NCBI GenBank assembly: GCA_964425255.1
Contig: CAYRMV010000013.1
Span: 1-41,562 of the forward strand
Direction: 5' to 3'
DNA length: 41,562 nucleotides
Source: CAYRMV01 sp964425255
GTDB lineage: Bacteria; Bacteroidota; Bacteroidia; Flavobacteriales_D; Crocinitomicaceae
Part shown: positions 41,546-41,562 of the stretch, piece after piece
How the letters are laid out: each line of letters opens with the position of its first letter
Position numbering within the stretch: the first letter of the stretch is position 1
Notes under the pieces: model-generated
Told to the model about the DNA's origin: nothing
Databases searched by the model: none
Seen by the model: the letters and a program-made list of their open reading frames with translations, nothing else
Position numbers and translations under genes: made by a program

Positions 41546-41562
41546 AACAACGGCATGATAGG

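Noticed and set aside
41341..41562. CRISPR array from the two terminal repeats
   Set aside because: Only two copies, 162 bases apart with no spacer-sized periodicity and no cas genes.

Overview
The window is 41.6 kb of AT-rich chromosomal DNA from a member of the Bacteroidota, most likely order Flavobacteriales and possibly near Fluviicola/Crocinitomicaceae (inference). The support is type IX secretion (T9SS) cargo of both sorting types, a PorP/SprF protein, a DUF4290 protein, PKD-rich surface proteins, and many start regions preceded by the Bacteroidetes -7 element TAnnTTTG rather than a strong Shine-Dalgarno. No rRNA, tRNA, CRISPR array or transposase gene was seen.

Left part (1-12.4 kb), mostly housekeeping: the 3' end of guaB, two exported parvulin isomerases followed by a MoxR ATPase, then on the minus strand grpE-dnaJ and DUF4290-murA, a small TonB-C-like protein, two small unrecognised proteins, ispE, and accA. 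DnaJ keeps only two of the four zinc motifs. MurA has Asp in place of the fosfomycin-target Cys.

Middle part (12.4-18.1 kb), accessory: a lone RhuM-family gene, preceded by a tiny overlapping ORF, and a minus-strand phenylacetyl-CoA epoxygenase operon paaA-paaB-X-paaC-paaD. X is an exported SoxB/5'-nucleotidase-like hydrolase inserted between paaB and paaC. No paaE is visible.

Surface part (18.4-27.2 kb): a 2572-residue T9SS type B protein with PKD/Ig-like domains and 13 tandem units of about 74 residues. These units form a higher-order repeat of three. A PorP/SprF outer-membrane protein follows after 3 bases, so the two probably form a cargo/partner pair.

Right part (27.2-41.3 kb): a CPBP membrane protease; an ABC exporter with a Ppx/GppA phosphatase; a SirB1-like protein; two tandem paralogous exported proteins; an M48 metallopeptidase and an SGNH hydrolase with a PKD-like tail; an FG-GAP protein with a T9SS type A tail; and a persulfide-dioxygenase-like MBL-rhodanese fusion. 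The last 250 bases hold two copies of a 29-bp dyad-containing repeat and no gene.

The best leads for something not well described are the SoxB-like enzyme inside the paa operon, the three-unit higher-order repeat in the giant surface protein, and the terminal repeats. All domain calls come from reading motifs by eye; no database search was run.
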